Below, piece by piece: positions 16,643 to 24,225 of a DNA stretch of 64,000 bases. Under the pieces are notes generated by a model. The model ran no database searches, had not been told where the DNA came from, and was given only the letters and a program-made list of their open reading frames with translations. Both the position numbers and the translations under genes were made by a program. Every line of letters starts with the position of its first letter. The stretch's first letter is position 1. The stretch comes from Shimia sp022448905 (GTDB taxonomy: Bacteria; Pseudomonadota; Alphaproteobacteria; Rhodobacterales; Rhodobacteraceae), in contig NZ_CP138953.1 of NCBI RefSeq assembly GCF_047126315.1, forward strand, positions 2,604,001-2,668,000, in the 5' to 3' direction.

Positions 16643-17403
16643 CTGACCTGCCCCGCACCCCTTCCTTTTCACTGAGCGGCAAAACCGCCCTTGTCACCGG
16701 TGCGTCCTCCGGCATCGGGCAGGGCTGTGCCGTGGCGCTGGCCGAGGCCGGTGCCCATGTGATTTGCGCGGCACGCGGGGCAGAGAAATTAGAAGACACC
16801 GTCGCGGCCATGACGGCTGCGGGCATGAGTGCCGAGGCGTTGGTGCTGGATCAAGGCGACCTCGCGGCGCTGGCGCAGGTATTTGAAACGCAAGACATCG
16901 ACGTTGTGGTGAATTCCGCTGGTCTGGCGCGGCACGGTCCGGCTGTTGAGACCACGCCAGAGGATTATGACGCCGCGATGGGGCTCAATTTGCGCTCCGC
17001 CTATTTCCTTTCCGCCTACGCGGCTAAAGCGTTGATCGCGGCGGGCAAACCCGGTTCCATCATCCACATCTCCAGCCAAATGGGCCATGTGGGTGGTGTG
17101 GACCGCGCGGTCTACTGCGCTTCTAAGCATGGATTGGAAGGCATGGTCAAAGCCATGGCCATTGAGTGGGGACCGTCGCAAATCCGTATCAACACGGTCT
17201 GCCCGACCTTCATCAAAACGCCACTTACGGCGCAGACGTTTGAACGACCTGAACGCAAAGCCTGGATCGAGGAGAAAATCAAACTTGGCCGTATTGGCGA
17301 GGTCGAGGACATCATGGGCGCGGTGCTTTACCTCGCTTCTGATGCCAGTGCCTTGGTCACCGGCACTTCCATGTTGATTGACGGCGGGTGGACGGCAGAC
17401 TGA
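16639..17403 (+). CDS. short-chain dehydrogenase/reductase
   Basis: 254-residue classical SDR. The dinucleotide site is TGASSGIG near residue 20, NSAG near 100, the catalytic serine in IIHISSQMG and YCASK with Tyr and Lys near 158-162, ending with the IDGGW common at the C-terminus. An alanine-arginine pair after the second strand (CAARG) leaves cofactor preference open, though NADP is possible. The ATG at 16639 overlaps the upstream stop (ATGA) and is preferred to the far longer open frame. Probable role: oxidation or reduction of a hydroxyl/keto group in the same pathway as the HisD-family enzyme. Confidence 0.88.
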   Translation: MTDLPRTPSFSLSGKTALVTGASSGIGQGCAVALAEAGAHVICAARGAEKLEDTVAAMTAAGMSAEALVLDQGDLAALAQVFETQDIDVVVNSAGLARHGPAVETTPEDYDAAMGLNLRSAYFLSAYAAKALIAAGKPGSIIHISSQMGHVGGVDRAVYCASKHGLEGMVKAMAIEWGPSQIRINTVCPTFIKTPLTAQTFERPERKAWIEEKIKLGRIGEVEDIMGAVLYLASDASALVTGTSMLIDGGWTAD

Positions 17404-18440
17404 TGGCTGAGAAAGTAACCTCCCTCCAAGTTGCCGAGCGCGCCGGTGTCAGCCAATCCGCTGTGAGCCGTGTGTTCACGCCCGGCGCCTCCGCCTCCAA
17501 AGCCACCGTCGAGAAGGTGCGCAAAGCCGCCGAGGAGCTCGGCTACCGCCCTAATGTGCTCGCCCGCGCCATGGTATCCGGCAAAAGCCGCATCATCGGC
17601 CTCGTCGTGGCCTATCTGGACAATTACTTCTACCCGGAAGCGCTGGAAATCCTCTCAAACGCGTTGCAGGAAAAAGGCTACCACGTACTGGTTTTTATGG
17701 CGTCCCAAACCGCCGGAAACATTGACGGTGTAGTTGAAGAAATCCTAGACTATCAAGTGGATGGCATTGTCACAGCCTCCGTGGCGATGTCCTCCGATCT
17801 TTCGGCGCGCTGCCTGCAAGCGGGCGTGCCTGTGGTGCATTTCAACCGCTTTGAAGAGGCCAAAGGCGTCAGCTGTGTCACCTCCGACAACTTCGAAGGC
17901 GGCCGCCAATTGGCGCAGTTCCTCGTTGCGGGCGGGCACAGCAAAATCGGCCACATCGCCGGTTGGGAAGGGGCCTCCACCCAACGGGATCGCGAAGCTG
18001 GTTTCCGCGCTGGACTTGAAGAAGCTGGGCAGGACCTATTTGCCCGCGAGATTGGCGATTTTGACGTGGACCGCGCCCGCGCTGCGGCCAGCGCCATGTT
18101 CGATGTGCCGGAAGACAAGCGTCCAGATGCGGTCTTTGTGGCCAACGATCATATGGCTTTTGCTGTCATGGATGAGCTGCGTTTTGGCCTTGGACTCAAG
18201 ATCCCTGAAGACGTTTCCGTTGTGGGCTTTGACGACGTGCCGCCAGCGGCATGGCGCGCCTATGACCTCACCACCATGCGCCAGCGCGCCAATCTGATGG
18301 TGGAAGAAACCGTCGATGCGCTGCTGCAGCACATTGAAACCCCGGCAACTGCCGCCCCGCGGCAAGTCGCAATTCCAACCCCGCTGATTGTGCGTGGCTC
18401 CGCGCGCGTTCCAGACACCTGGCCTCCAAAAGAAGGATAG
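17403..18440 (+). CDS. LacI-family transcriptional regulator
   Basis: 345 residues: an N-terminal helix-turn-helix (VTSLQVAERAGVSQSAVSRV, residues 4-23), hinge region (NVLARAMVSGKS), and a periplasmic-binding-protein-like ligand domain with VVGFDDVPPAAW near the C-terminal lobe. Most members are repressors released by a sugar or its derivative. Its ATG overlaps the SDR stop (TGATG), so the regulator is made from the operon it likely controls. The two palindromes at 9084 and 9142 are the obvious targets. The frame also opens 15 bases earlier, within the SDR gene. Confidence 0.92.
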   Translation: MAEKVTSLQVAERAGVSQSAVSRVFTPGASASKATVEKVRKAAEELGYRPNVLARAMVSGKSRIIGLVVAYLDNYFYPEALEILSNALQEKGYHVLVFMASQTAGNIDGVVEEILDYQVDGIVTASVAMSSDLSARCLQAGVPVVHFNRFEEAKGVSCVTSDNFEGGRQLAQFLVAGGHSKIGHIAGWEGASTQRDREAGFRAGLEEAGQDLFAREIGDFDVDRARAAASAMFDVPEDKRPDAVFVANDHMAFAVMDELRFGLGLKIPEDVSVVGFDDVPPAAWRAYDLTTMRQRANLMVEETVDALLQHIETPATAAPRQVAIPTPLIVRGSARVPDTWPPKEG

Positions 18441-18446
18441 ACCCCC

Positions 18447-19436
18447 ATGCAAGGCTTCGATGCGAAATTTCAGGATTTCCCCGATTACATCATCGGCATC
18501 ACCAAAGAGATTTGGGAAGATCGGGGCATTGCCACGCTGCACCACTACTACAGCGATGACATCGTTGTGCGTTCTCCGGCTTCCGTGGTGCTGGGCAATC
18601 AAAATGTCATCGGCGCAACCATGGCCACGCTGGCAGAATTTCCGGATCGGCAGTTGTTGGGTGAAGATGTGATTTGGTCCGGTACGCCGGAGGAGGGCAT
18701 GCTCAGCTCCCACCGGATCATCTCCACCGCCACTCATATGGCGGATGGCGTTTATGGCAAGGCGACCGGCAAGCAATTGCGCTATCGCATCCTGGCTGAC
18801 TGTCACGCAATCAACAATCAAATCAACGATGAATGGCTGATCCGCGACCAAGGTGCCATCGTGCGTCAAATGGGGTGGGAGCCCAAGGAATACGCCGCCA
18901 ATTTGATCGAGGCCGAAGGTGGACCAGACAACTGCGTGAAGCCCCTGACACCGCACACGGACCAACCCGGCCCCTACACAGGGATCGGCAACGACAACGT
19001 GTGGGGCGCGCGTTATGCGGAGATACTCAACCGTATCATGGGCGCGGATATCGCGGCGATTGAGGCCGAGTACGACCGCGCGGTGCAATCCGAATATGTT
19101 GGTGGCGTGACTGGCCATGGCTGGGATGCAGTGGACCGTTTCTGGATGGGCCTGCGCGCCAGCTTCCCAAATGCAGAGTTTAAGATTGAGCACCAGATTG
19201 GCCGCGATGATCCGATGATGCCACCGCGCGCCGCAATCCGGTGGAGCCTCTGGGGCAAACACGAAGGGTGGGGTACTTTTGGTGCGCCGACTGGCGCGGA
19301 GGTTTACGTGCTGGGCATCAGCCATGCAGACTTCGGCGCGCTGATCACGGATCAGCCCAAAGTACGCCGTGAATACACGCTGTTTGATGAAACCTCGGTC
19401 TGGAAACAGATCCTACTTCAAACCGGTCAGGCGTGA
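18447..19436 (+). CDS. divergent SnoaL/NTF2-like protein 4
   Basis: 329 residues, the least similar of the four. The first half shows a helix-rich start (DYIIGITKEIWEDRGIATL), HHYYSDDIVVRSPAS, and ATGKQLRYRILADCHAINN, where the family strand pattern is kept but the catalytic-looking PTGK is an ATGK. The second half (from about residue 190) has EYDRAVQSEYVGG and FWMGLRASFPNAEFKIEH, the usual helix-then-strand layout of an NTF2-like domain. It begins six bases after the LacI stop and ends the dense part of the operon. Role unknown. Confidence 0.75.
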   Translation: MQGFDAKFQDFPDYIIGITKEIWEDRGIATLHHYYSDDIVVRSPASVVLGNQNVIGATMATLAEFPDRQLLGEDVIWSGTPEEGMLSSHRIISTATHMADGVYGKATGKQLRYRILADCHAINNQINDEWLIRDQGAIVRQMGWEPKEYAANLIEAEGGPDNCVKPLTPHTDQPGPYTGIGNDNVWGARYAEILNRIMGADIAAIEAEYDRAVQSEYVGGVTGHGWDAVDRFWMGLRASFPNAEFKIEHQIGRDDPMMPPRAAIRWSLWGKHEGWGTFGAPTGAEVYVLGISHADFGALITDQPKVRREYTLFDETSVWKQILLQTGQA

Positions 19437-19590
19437 ATTCCAACCTGACATATCCTCGGCTGTGCAACACACAGGCGGCGCGGCGCTTTCATGCGCATCG
19501 TGCCGCATTGCGCGCACGCCGTCTCAACAACCGTCCTCCCGGGGCGGGGTCTACTTCGATCCCAATCCAAACCCCACAAGGAGACAAAAG

Positions 19591-20547
19591 ATGAGTTCTA
19601 TCCAATCCCGCATTGTGCGCTACGGCGACTTGAAACCCTGCAAAACGGCCTTCATTGACGCCCACACACCGGGCAGCGATCAGAAAGAAAACTTCACAAT
19701 CGTCGGCGGCGGCGTGTCCGAGTCCCCGGATCAGCATGTGCACATCACCGATAAGATCGGTTTTAACATCGGCGCAGCGGGACAGCCGCCCAAATGTCGC
19801 AACAGCTTGCACAGCCACACCACCGCTGAAGTGTTCTTCGTGGCTAAAGGCCGTTGGCGCTTTTTCTGGGGCCTGCACGGCGACGCCGGTGAGTTCATTG
19901 CTGAAGAAGGTGATATCTTTAACATTCCCACCGGCATCTTCCGTGGTTTTGAAAACGTTGGTCAGGATTACGGGATGATCATGGCGATCCTTGGCGGGGA
20001 TGATGCGGGTGGGGGCGTCACTTGGGCGCCGCACGTGATTGAAGATGCGCAGGCGCATGGTTTGATGCTGGGTGACAACGGCGTGCTTTATGACAGCAAG
20101 AAGGGCGAAGAGCTGCCACACAACGTGCGCCCCATGCCGTTGTTGACCGAGGAAGAATTAAAAGCCTTCCCCGAAGTGCCAGTGGAAGAGGTGATGCCCT
20201 ATGTGGCGCGCTATTGGGATTTGATGGCGTTGGCGGTAAAAAAGCCAGCCAAGGTGATCGGCGAGGACGCGATCATCAAAGACAAGCCCGGGTTTGAGGT
20301 CGACTTCCTGACGCGCGGGTCCGCCGTGACAGAACCCGTGACCACTGCGCAGCCGGTGGTGCTGATGCCCGCCAGTGGCCACTGGCGCATCACTATCGAC
20401 GACGTGGAGGTCACCTTGTCCGCAGGGGACACGGCCGTGGTACTGCCGGGCGAAAGCTACAGCGTGACCCCTTCGATGACGGGGGAAGCGGGGCTCTACC
20501 GCATCACCGCAACAGACGATGCCGCTGGTGCCACCTGGACCGGCTAA
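19591..20547 (+). CDS. double-cupin protein
   Basis: 318 residues with two cupin barrels. The first has the metal-binding pattern NSLHSHTTAEVFFVAKG (residues about 70-86) followed by GDIFNIPTGIFRGFEN; the second, near the C-terminus, has ITIDDVEVTLSAGDTAVVLPGESY and lacks an obvious HxH, so only the first site probably holds metal. AAGGAGACAAAAG before the ATG decides the start, though the frame is open for 74 more codons. There is a 154-base gap upstream, so it may have its own promoter. It could be a dioxygenase, an isomerase or a binding protein; sequence alone does not say. Confidence 0.8.
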   Translation: MSSIQSRIVRYGDLKPCKTAFIDAHTPGSDQKENFTIVGGGVSESPDQHVHITDKIGFNIGAAGQPPKCRNSLHSHTTAEVFFVAKGRWRFFWGLHGDAGEFIAEEGDIFNIPTGIFRGFENVGQDYGMIMAILGGDDAGGGVTWAPHVIEDAQAHGLMLGDNGVLYDSKKGEELPHNVRPMPLLTEEELKAFPEVPVEEVMPYVARYWDLMALAVKKPAKVIGEDAIIKDKPGFEVDFLTRGSAVTEPVTTAQPVVLMPASGHWRITIDDVEVTLSAGDTAVVLPGESYSVTPSMTGEAGLYRITATDDAAGATWTG

Positions 20548-20555
20548 AACCTTAG

Positions 20556-20589
20556 GCCTCGCGCGGCGGCACTCACTGCCGCGCGAGGC
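20556..20589 (+). terminator. strong 12-bp hairpin after the cupin gene
   Basis: GCCTCGCGCGGC pairs perfectly with GCCGCGCGAGGC over a 10-base loop. No T-run follows, so it is either a rho-dependent pause, a 3' stabiliser, or part of a leader for the next gene. Confidence 0.6.
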
Positions 20590-20607
20590 GCTCAAACGTT
20601 AACGGTG

Positions 20608-20641
20608 TCGGGTTGCGGAGTGCACCTCCGCGTTACCGACG
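20608..20641 (+). other. nested leader hairpin before MetE-like gene
   Basis: GTCGG and CCGAC enclose GCGGAG-TGCAC-CTCCGC. The inner stem sequesters CACCTCC, the same seven bases that begin the 11-nt repeat leader. I compared it with SAM-II and SAH riboswitches from memory and see no match. Confidence 0.4.
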
Positions 20642-20662
20642 CGATACTGACGGGAAACAGAC
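20623..20662 (+). promoter_or_regulatory. CACCTCC plus three 11-nt repeats, copy 1
   Basis: CACCTCC (20623-20629) is followed by GCGTTACCGAC, GCGATACTGAC and GGGAAACAGAC, three directly abutting 11-base units with consensus GCGATACNGAC. The start codon of the MetE-like gene lies 15 bases further. The same layout recurs at 58637-58676. Confidence 0.6.
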
Positions 20663-20677
20663 AGGGAAAACGGCGCG

Positions 20678-21802
20678 ATGAGCAAAATCTTAACAACCCA
20701 TGTGGGCAGCCTGCCACGTACCCAAGAGGTGGTGGATTTCATCTTTGCGCGTGAGCACGAAAAACCCTATGATCCGGCGGCTTTCGATGCAGCCATGACC
20801 GCTGCCGTGGACGAGACGGTACGCAAACAGGTCGACGCGGGTGTCGATATTGTAAGCGACGGGGAAACCAGCAAAATTTCCTACGCCACTTATGTAAAAG
20901 ACCGCTACACGGGGTTCTCGGGCGACAGCGAGCGCAACGCACCAGCAGGCCTCAAGATGTTCCCGTCTTTCCTGAAGCGATTGGCCGATGATGGCGGCAC
21001 ACCGCAATACGCCCGCCCCAAGTGCACCGGAGAGGTGCGCAGCAAAGGGCAGGGGGAATTGATGAAAGATATCAGTAACCTGAAGGCCGCCATGGCGGCT
21101 CACGGCGTGGAGCGTGGTTTTATGAATGCCGCCTCGCCAGGGGTGATCTCGCTGTTCTTGCAGAATGATCATTATGCCAGTCGTGAAGACTATCTGGCGG
21201 CCCTCGCGGATGCCATGAAGGACGAGTATGAAACCATTGTTTCCAATGGCTTAGACCTGCAATTGGACTGCCCAGATTTGGCCCTGTCCCGCCATATGTT
21301 GTTCAATGATCTGAGCGATGACGAGTTCCTCAAGATCGCGAATATGCATGTAGAGGCGCTCAATCACGCCCTGCAAAACGTGCCGCAAGATCGCGTAAGG
21401 GTCCATATTTGTTGGGGAAATTACGAGGGTCCCCATTGTTGCGACATCCCGATGGACAAGGTGTTCAGCACTTTGATGGCGACCAAATCCCGCTATGTGC
21501 TGTTTGAAACCTCCAATCCGCGTCATGCGCATGAGTGGACGGTGTTTCGAGACCGCAAATCTGAAATCCCCGACGACAAAATACTTGTGCCCGGAGTGGT
21601 GGATACCACCACCAATTTTGTCGAGCATCCTGAGCTGGTTTCTCAGCGTATTCAACGCTTTAGTGATATCGTTGGCGCGGACCGTGTGATCGCCGGAAGC
21701 GACTGCGGCTTCGGGACTTTCGCAGGATTTGGCGCGGTCGATCCCGATATTGCTTATGCCAAACTGGCAGCCCTCAGCGAAGGAGCCGCAGCGCTGTCAT
21801 GA
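20678..21802 (+). CDS. MetE C-terminal-like methyltransferase/lyase
   Basis: 374 residues matching the C-terminal, zinc-binding half of cobalamin-independent methionine synthase (COG0620). It starts with TTHVGSLPRTQEV, has SDGETSKISYATY, and keeps the zinc-site stretches VRVHICWGNYEGPH (His and Cys near 242-244) and AGSDCGFGTF (Cys near 341). It lacks the N-terminal folate-binding half, so classical methionine synthesis from methyl-tetrahydrofolate is doubtful; short homologues of this kind use other methyl donors or break C-S or similar bonds. Its stop overlaps the hydrolase start by ATGA. Preceded by the 11-nt repeat leader. Confidence 0.82.
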   Translation: MSKILTTHVGSLPRTQEVVDFIFAREHEKPYDPAAFDAAMTAAVDETVRKQVDAGVDIVSDGETSKISYATYVKDRYTGFSGDSERNAPAGLKMFPSFLKRLADDGGTPQYARPKCTGEVRSKGQGELMKDISNLKAAMAAHGVERGFMNAASPGVISLFLQNDHYASREDYLAALADAMKDEYETIVSNGLDLQLDCPDLALSRHMLFNDLSDDEFLKIANMHVEALNHALQNVPQDRVRVHICWGNYEGPHCCDIPMDKVFSTLMATKSRYVLFETSNPRHAHEWTVFRDRKSEIPDDKILVPGVVDTTTNFVEHPELVSQRIQRFSDIVGADRVIAGSDCGFGTFAGFGAVDPDIAYAKLAALSEGAAALS

Positions 21803-22494
21803 CACCTTTGGTTTTGCTCCCCGGTATGATGTGTGATGCGCGCCTTTTTGGCCCGCAAATCAACGCTTTGTCTGGACGCTATCCGATCATGACGGCGCCG
21901 CTGGGCGGGCAGAAAACCATTGAGAAACTCGCCACAGAAGTGTTGCAAAACGCGCCTCCAAAGTTCGCTCTGGCGGGGCTGTCGATGGGCGGCATTGTCG
22001 CCATGGAGATGTTGCGACAAGCGCGAGACCGCATTGTGGGGCTAGCCTTGATGGACACCAACCCGCTTGCGGAATCCGAGGCGACAAAAGACCGCCGAGC
22101 GCTTCAAATAGCCTCCACTTTGGCGGGAGACATGCGGCGCGTGATGCGCGAGGAGATGAAGCCTAATTACCTTGCGGATGGACCTAATCAAGGCAAGATC
22201 TTGGACCTTTGCATGGCCATGGCCACCGACCTTGGGCCAGATATTTTTGTTAGACAGTCCAAAGCCTTGCGTGATCGCAAAGATCAAACGGAAACCCTGC
22301 GGAGTTACTCCGGCGAAACGCTAATCCTTTGCGGTCGGGAGGACAGCCTGTGCCCCGTCGAACGCCACCGATTGATGCAAAATTTGATCCCGGGCAGCAC
22401 ATTACAGATTGTTGAAAACGCGGGGCATTTACCGACCTTGGAGCAACCCCGAATTACCAATGCAGCGTTGACCCGCTGGCTGGAGAGCCTATGA
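21799..22494 (+). CDS. alpha/beta hydrolase
   Basis: 231-residue serine hydrolase. The nucleophile elbow is AGLSMGG (serine near residue 58), the acid is in LCGREDSLCP, and the catalytic histidine in NAGHLPTLEQP. It starts with PLVLLPGMMCDARLF, the oxyanion strand. No signal peptide, so cytoplasmic. ATGA overlaps at both ends (21799-21802 and 22491-22494) tie it to the MetE-like and RraA-like genes. A small ester, lactone or thioester is the likely substrate class. Confidence 0.85.
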   Translation: MTPLVLLPGMMCDARLFGPQINALSGRYPIMTAPLGGQKTIEKLATEVLQNAPPKFALAGLSMGGIVAMEMLRQARDRIVGLALMDTNPLAESEATKDRRALQIASTLAGDMRRVMREEMKPNYLADGPNQGKILDLCMAMATDLGPDIFVRQSKALRDRKDQTETLRSYSGETLILCGREDSLCPVERHRLMQNLIPGSTLQIVENAGHLPTLEQPRITNAALTRWLESL

Positions 22495-23186
22495 ACGACA
22501 CCCTTTTGAAACTGCTGCAATCAGTGGATACCCCGACCGTTTGCAACGCCATTGAAGTGGCCCAAGGTCAACGTGGTTTTGATCAGTTTACGCGCGGCAC
22601 CATGCTCTGTTCTGATCCTGAGGGCGGCGCTATGGTGGGCTATGCCCGCACTGCCAAAATCGCGGCGCTGGAACCGCCACAAGGGGCGCCTGACGTGATT
22701 AAAGCCCGACGCATGGCCTACTACAAACATATGTCGGACGGGCCGCGCCCAGCGATCACGGTGATTGAAGATGTCGATTTTCCGAACTGCATCGGTGCTT
22801 ATTGGGGGGAGATCAACACAACCGTTCACAAAGGGCTTGGAGTCAGCGGCGCACTGACCAACGGTGTCATGCGCGACCTGGGAGATTTGCCAAGCGGGTT
22901 TCCCGTGCTGGCAGGCTCCATAGGACCAAGTCATGGCTTCGTCCATGTGCGGGAAATTGGAACAGAAGTTGAGGTATTTGGCCTGCGCATCCGTGATGGC
23001 GATTTGGTACATGCGGACCGGCATGGTGCCTTGGTGATCCCGCCGGAAGTGGTTGGGCAACTGGAAGGCGCGATCCATAAGTTGCTGGACACTGAGCAGC
23101 TGATCTTGGAACCGGCACGAAAAACGGGGTTCGATTTTGCAGCTTTTGCAACAGCTTGGGCCGCATTTGAAGCTTCGCGCACCTGA
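22491..23186 (+). CDS. RraA-like / HMG aldolase-type protein
   Basis: 231 residues of the RraA-like fold, which includes 4-hydroxy-4-methyl-2-oxoglutarate/oxaloacetate aldolases. Visible motifs: DTPTVCNAIEVAQG, the ITVIEDVDFPNCIGAYWGE strand, VSGALTNGVMRDL (with the R and D that bind metal and substrate in the aldolases) and HADRHGALVIP. Retro-aldol cleavage of a keto acid would be a sensible last step for a catabolic pathway. It ends the operon; about 1 kb of non-coding DNA follows. Confidence 0.85.
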   Translation: MNDTLLKLLQSVDTPTVCNAIEVAQGQRGFDQFTRGTMLCSDPEGGAMVGYARTAKIAALEPPQGAPDVIKARRMAYYKHMSDGPRPAITVIEDVDFPNCIGAYWGEINTTVHKGLGVSGALTNGVMRDLGDLPSGFPVLAGSIGPSHGFVHVREIGTEVEVFGLRIRDGDLVHADRHGALVIPPEVVGQLEGAIHKLLDTEQLILEPARKTGFDFAAFATAWAAFEASRT

Positions 23187-23947
23187 GCCAGAAACGTAAG
23201 TTCTGGTTCGCCTGGAGACATTGTGGTGGATCCAAGACCGGCCTCAAGATGGCTGTGGTGCAGACAGGGAGAGTGTTGAACGATTGTGACCTCTCTATTT
23301 TTTGCACTTGGCCAAGCGAACCTGCCGCGGAAAAGCTGGTGACTAATTCCAAACTCATCAGCTAGTCAGCTGGGCGGAAAGGGCAAGAAGCTGGCGGGTT
23401 GGTGTGGATCATTGGATCTGCGCATAGAAGACTTTCAAACTGGCTGCTGTGAATTTCTGGAAACCTGCCATCCTTATAGCAAGGTCATGTTCTCTTTGGG
23501 CTGGAAGCCGTCGTTAGGTGGGTGTTGATCCTACGGCAGCAAAGGGCCGAGTGCAGAACTTCTGGCAGTATTATTGGATCACTTGACTAAGACTTTGCGA
23601 TTCGGCGGAAAAATTCCGCTTGCACATTCACGCCTGTCTCTTTTGGGATGACAGTTTGCCTTTCTTCCGGCTTTGTTATTTAGTGCGAGCCTAGGCATTT
23701 CGATCAAGGCACTTTCGAAGAAATTCCACCGAAATGGGTTCGAACTGCGACAAATTCATAAATGGCAATGTTTGCAACAATTGACTGTGGGACGTCGAAT
23801 TTTGTGTCAGCTTTGTCGTCTCATCAGAAAATTGTTGTTCGAGTTATGGTGAACTTCAAAATTAGCGGCTCAAAGGTAAGTTGGCTGAGATCCGAAAAGG
23901 TTGCAGCGACACCAAAAACATAGCCAACCGTCAAGACGACAAATTCC

Positions 23948-23969
23948 GCCCCACATTCTACCCCACACT
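23948..23969. repeat. candidate integrase arm-type site, right
   Basis: Matches 2026-2047 in 21 of 22 positions and in the same orientation; on the minus strand it again shows two tandem TGTGGGGYRRAA units. It lies 115 bases inside the right-hand core repeat. In a circularised island the core would be flanked by one such site on each side. Confidence 0.5.
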
Positions 23970-24083
23970 TACGTTGGATCATGTTGCAACGGTCTGCTGC
24001 AGTTTACGGAGCAAGCCAGTCACAATCCGCAACAGAAAAAGGTCAGAAGTACGATTTGCAACAAGTTGCAATAAGAAACAGGT

Positions 24084-24103
24084 TCCGTGTGGGGGCACCA
24101 TTT
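24084..24103 (+). repeat. candidate attR core, right end of island
   Basis: Exact copy of the 20-base tRNA-end repeat at 1953-1972. Upstream bases here do not form a tRNA, so only the core has been duplicated. It lies 122 bases before dusA. Confidence 0.6.
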
Positions 24104-24225
24104 TCCAAAAATGGGACTGGATTTTGGCTTGCAGAATACGCTTGCGCTATCGTAGTGCCCACGACGTATGTCGCTTCGAGTGCTGACACGCCACCCTTTG
24201 GCCAACCGCAAGAGAGATCAATCTG

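Larger units (their letters stand above)
23187..24225. other. 1-kb gene-free region at right end of island
   Basis: No frame with a recognisable product. Composition is less GC-rich than the genes around it. It contains the right-hand arm-type repeat (23948-23969) and the right-hand core repeat (24084-24103). A short hairpin (CCAGAA/TTCTGG, 23188-23206) follows the RraA-like stop but lacks a T-run. It is where a decayed integrase or other mobility gene might have been, but no integrase motif was found. Confidence 0.5.

Noticed and set aside
20590..20677. possible SAM or SAH riboswitch before the MetE-like gene
   Set aside because: Hairpins are present, but the bases do not fit the SAM-II, SAH or SAM/SAH consensus as I remember them.
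23881..24186. 101-residue frame in the region before dusA
   Set aside because: No domain, no ribosome binding site, and it runs through both right-hand repeats.
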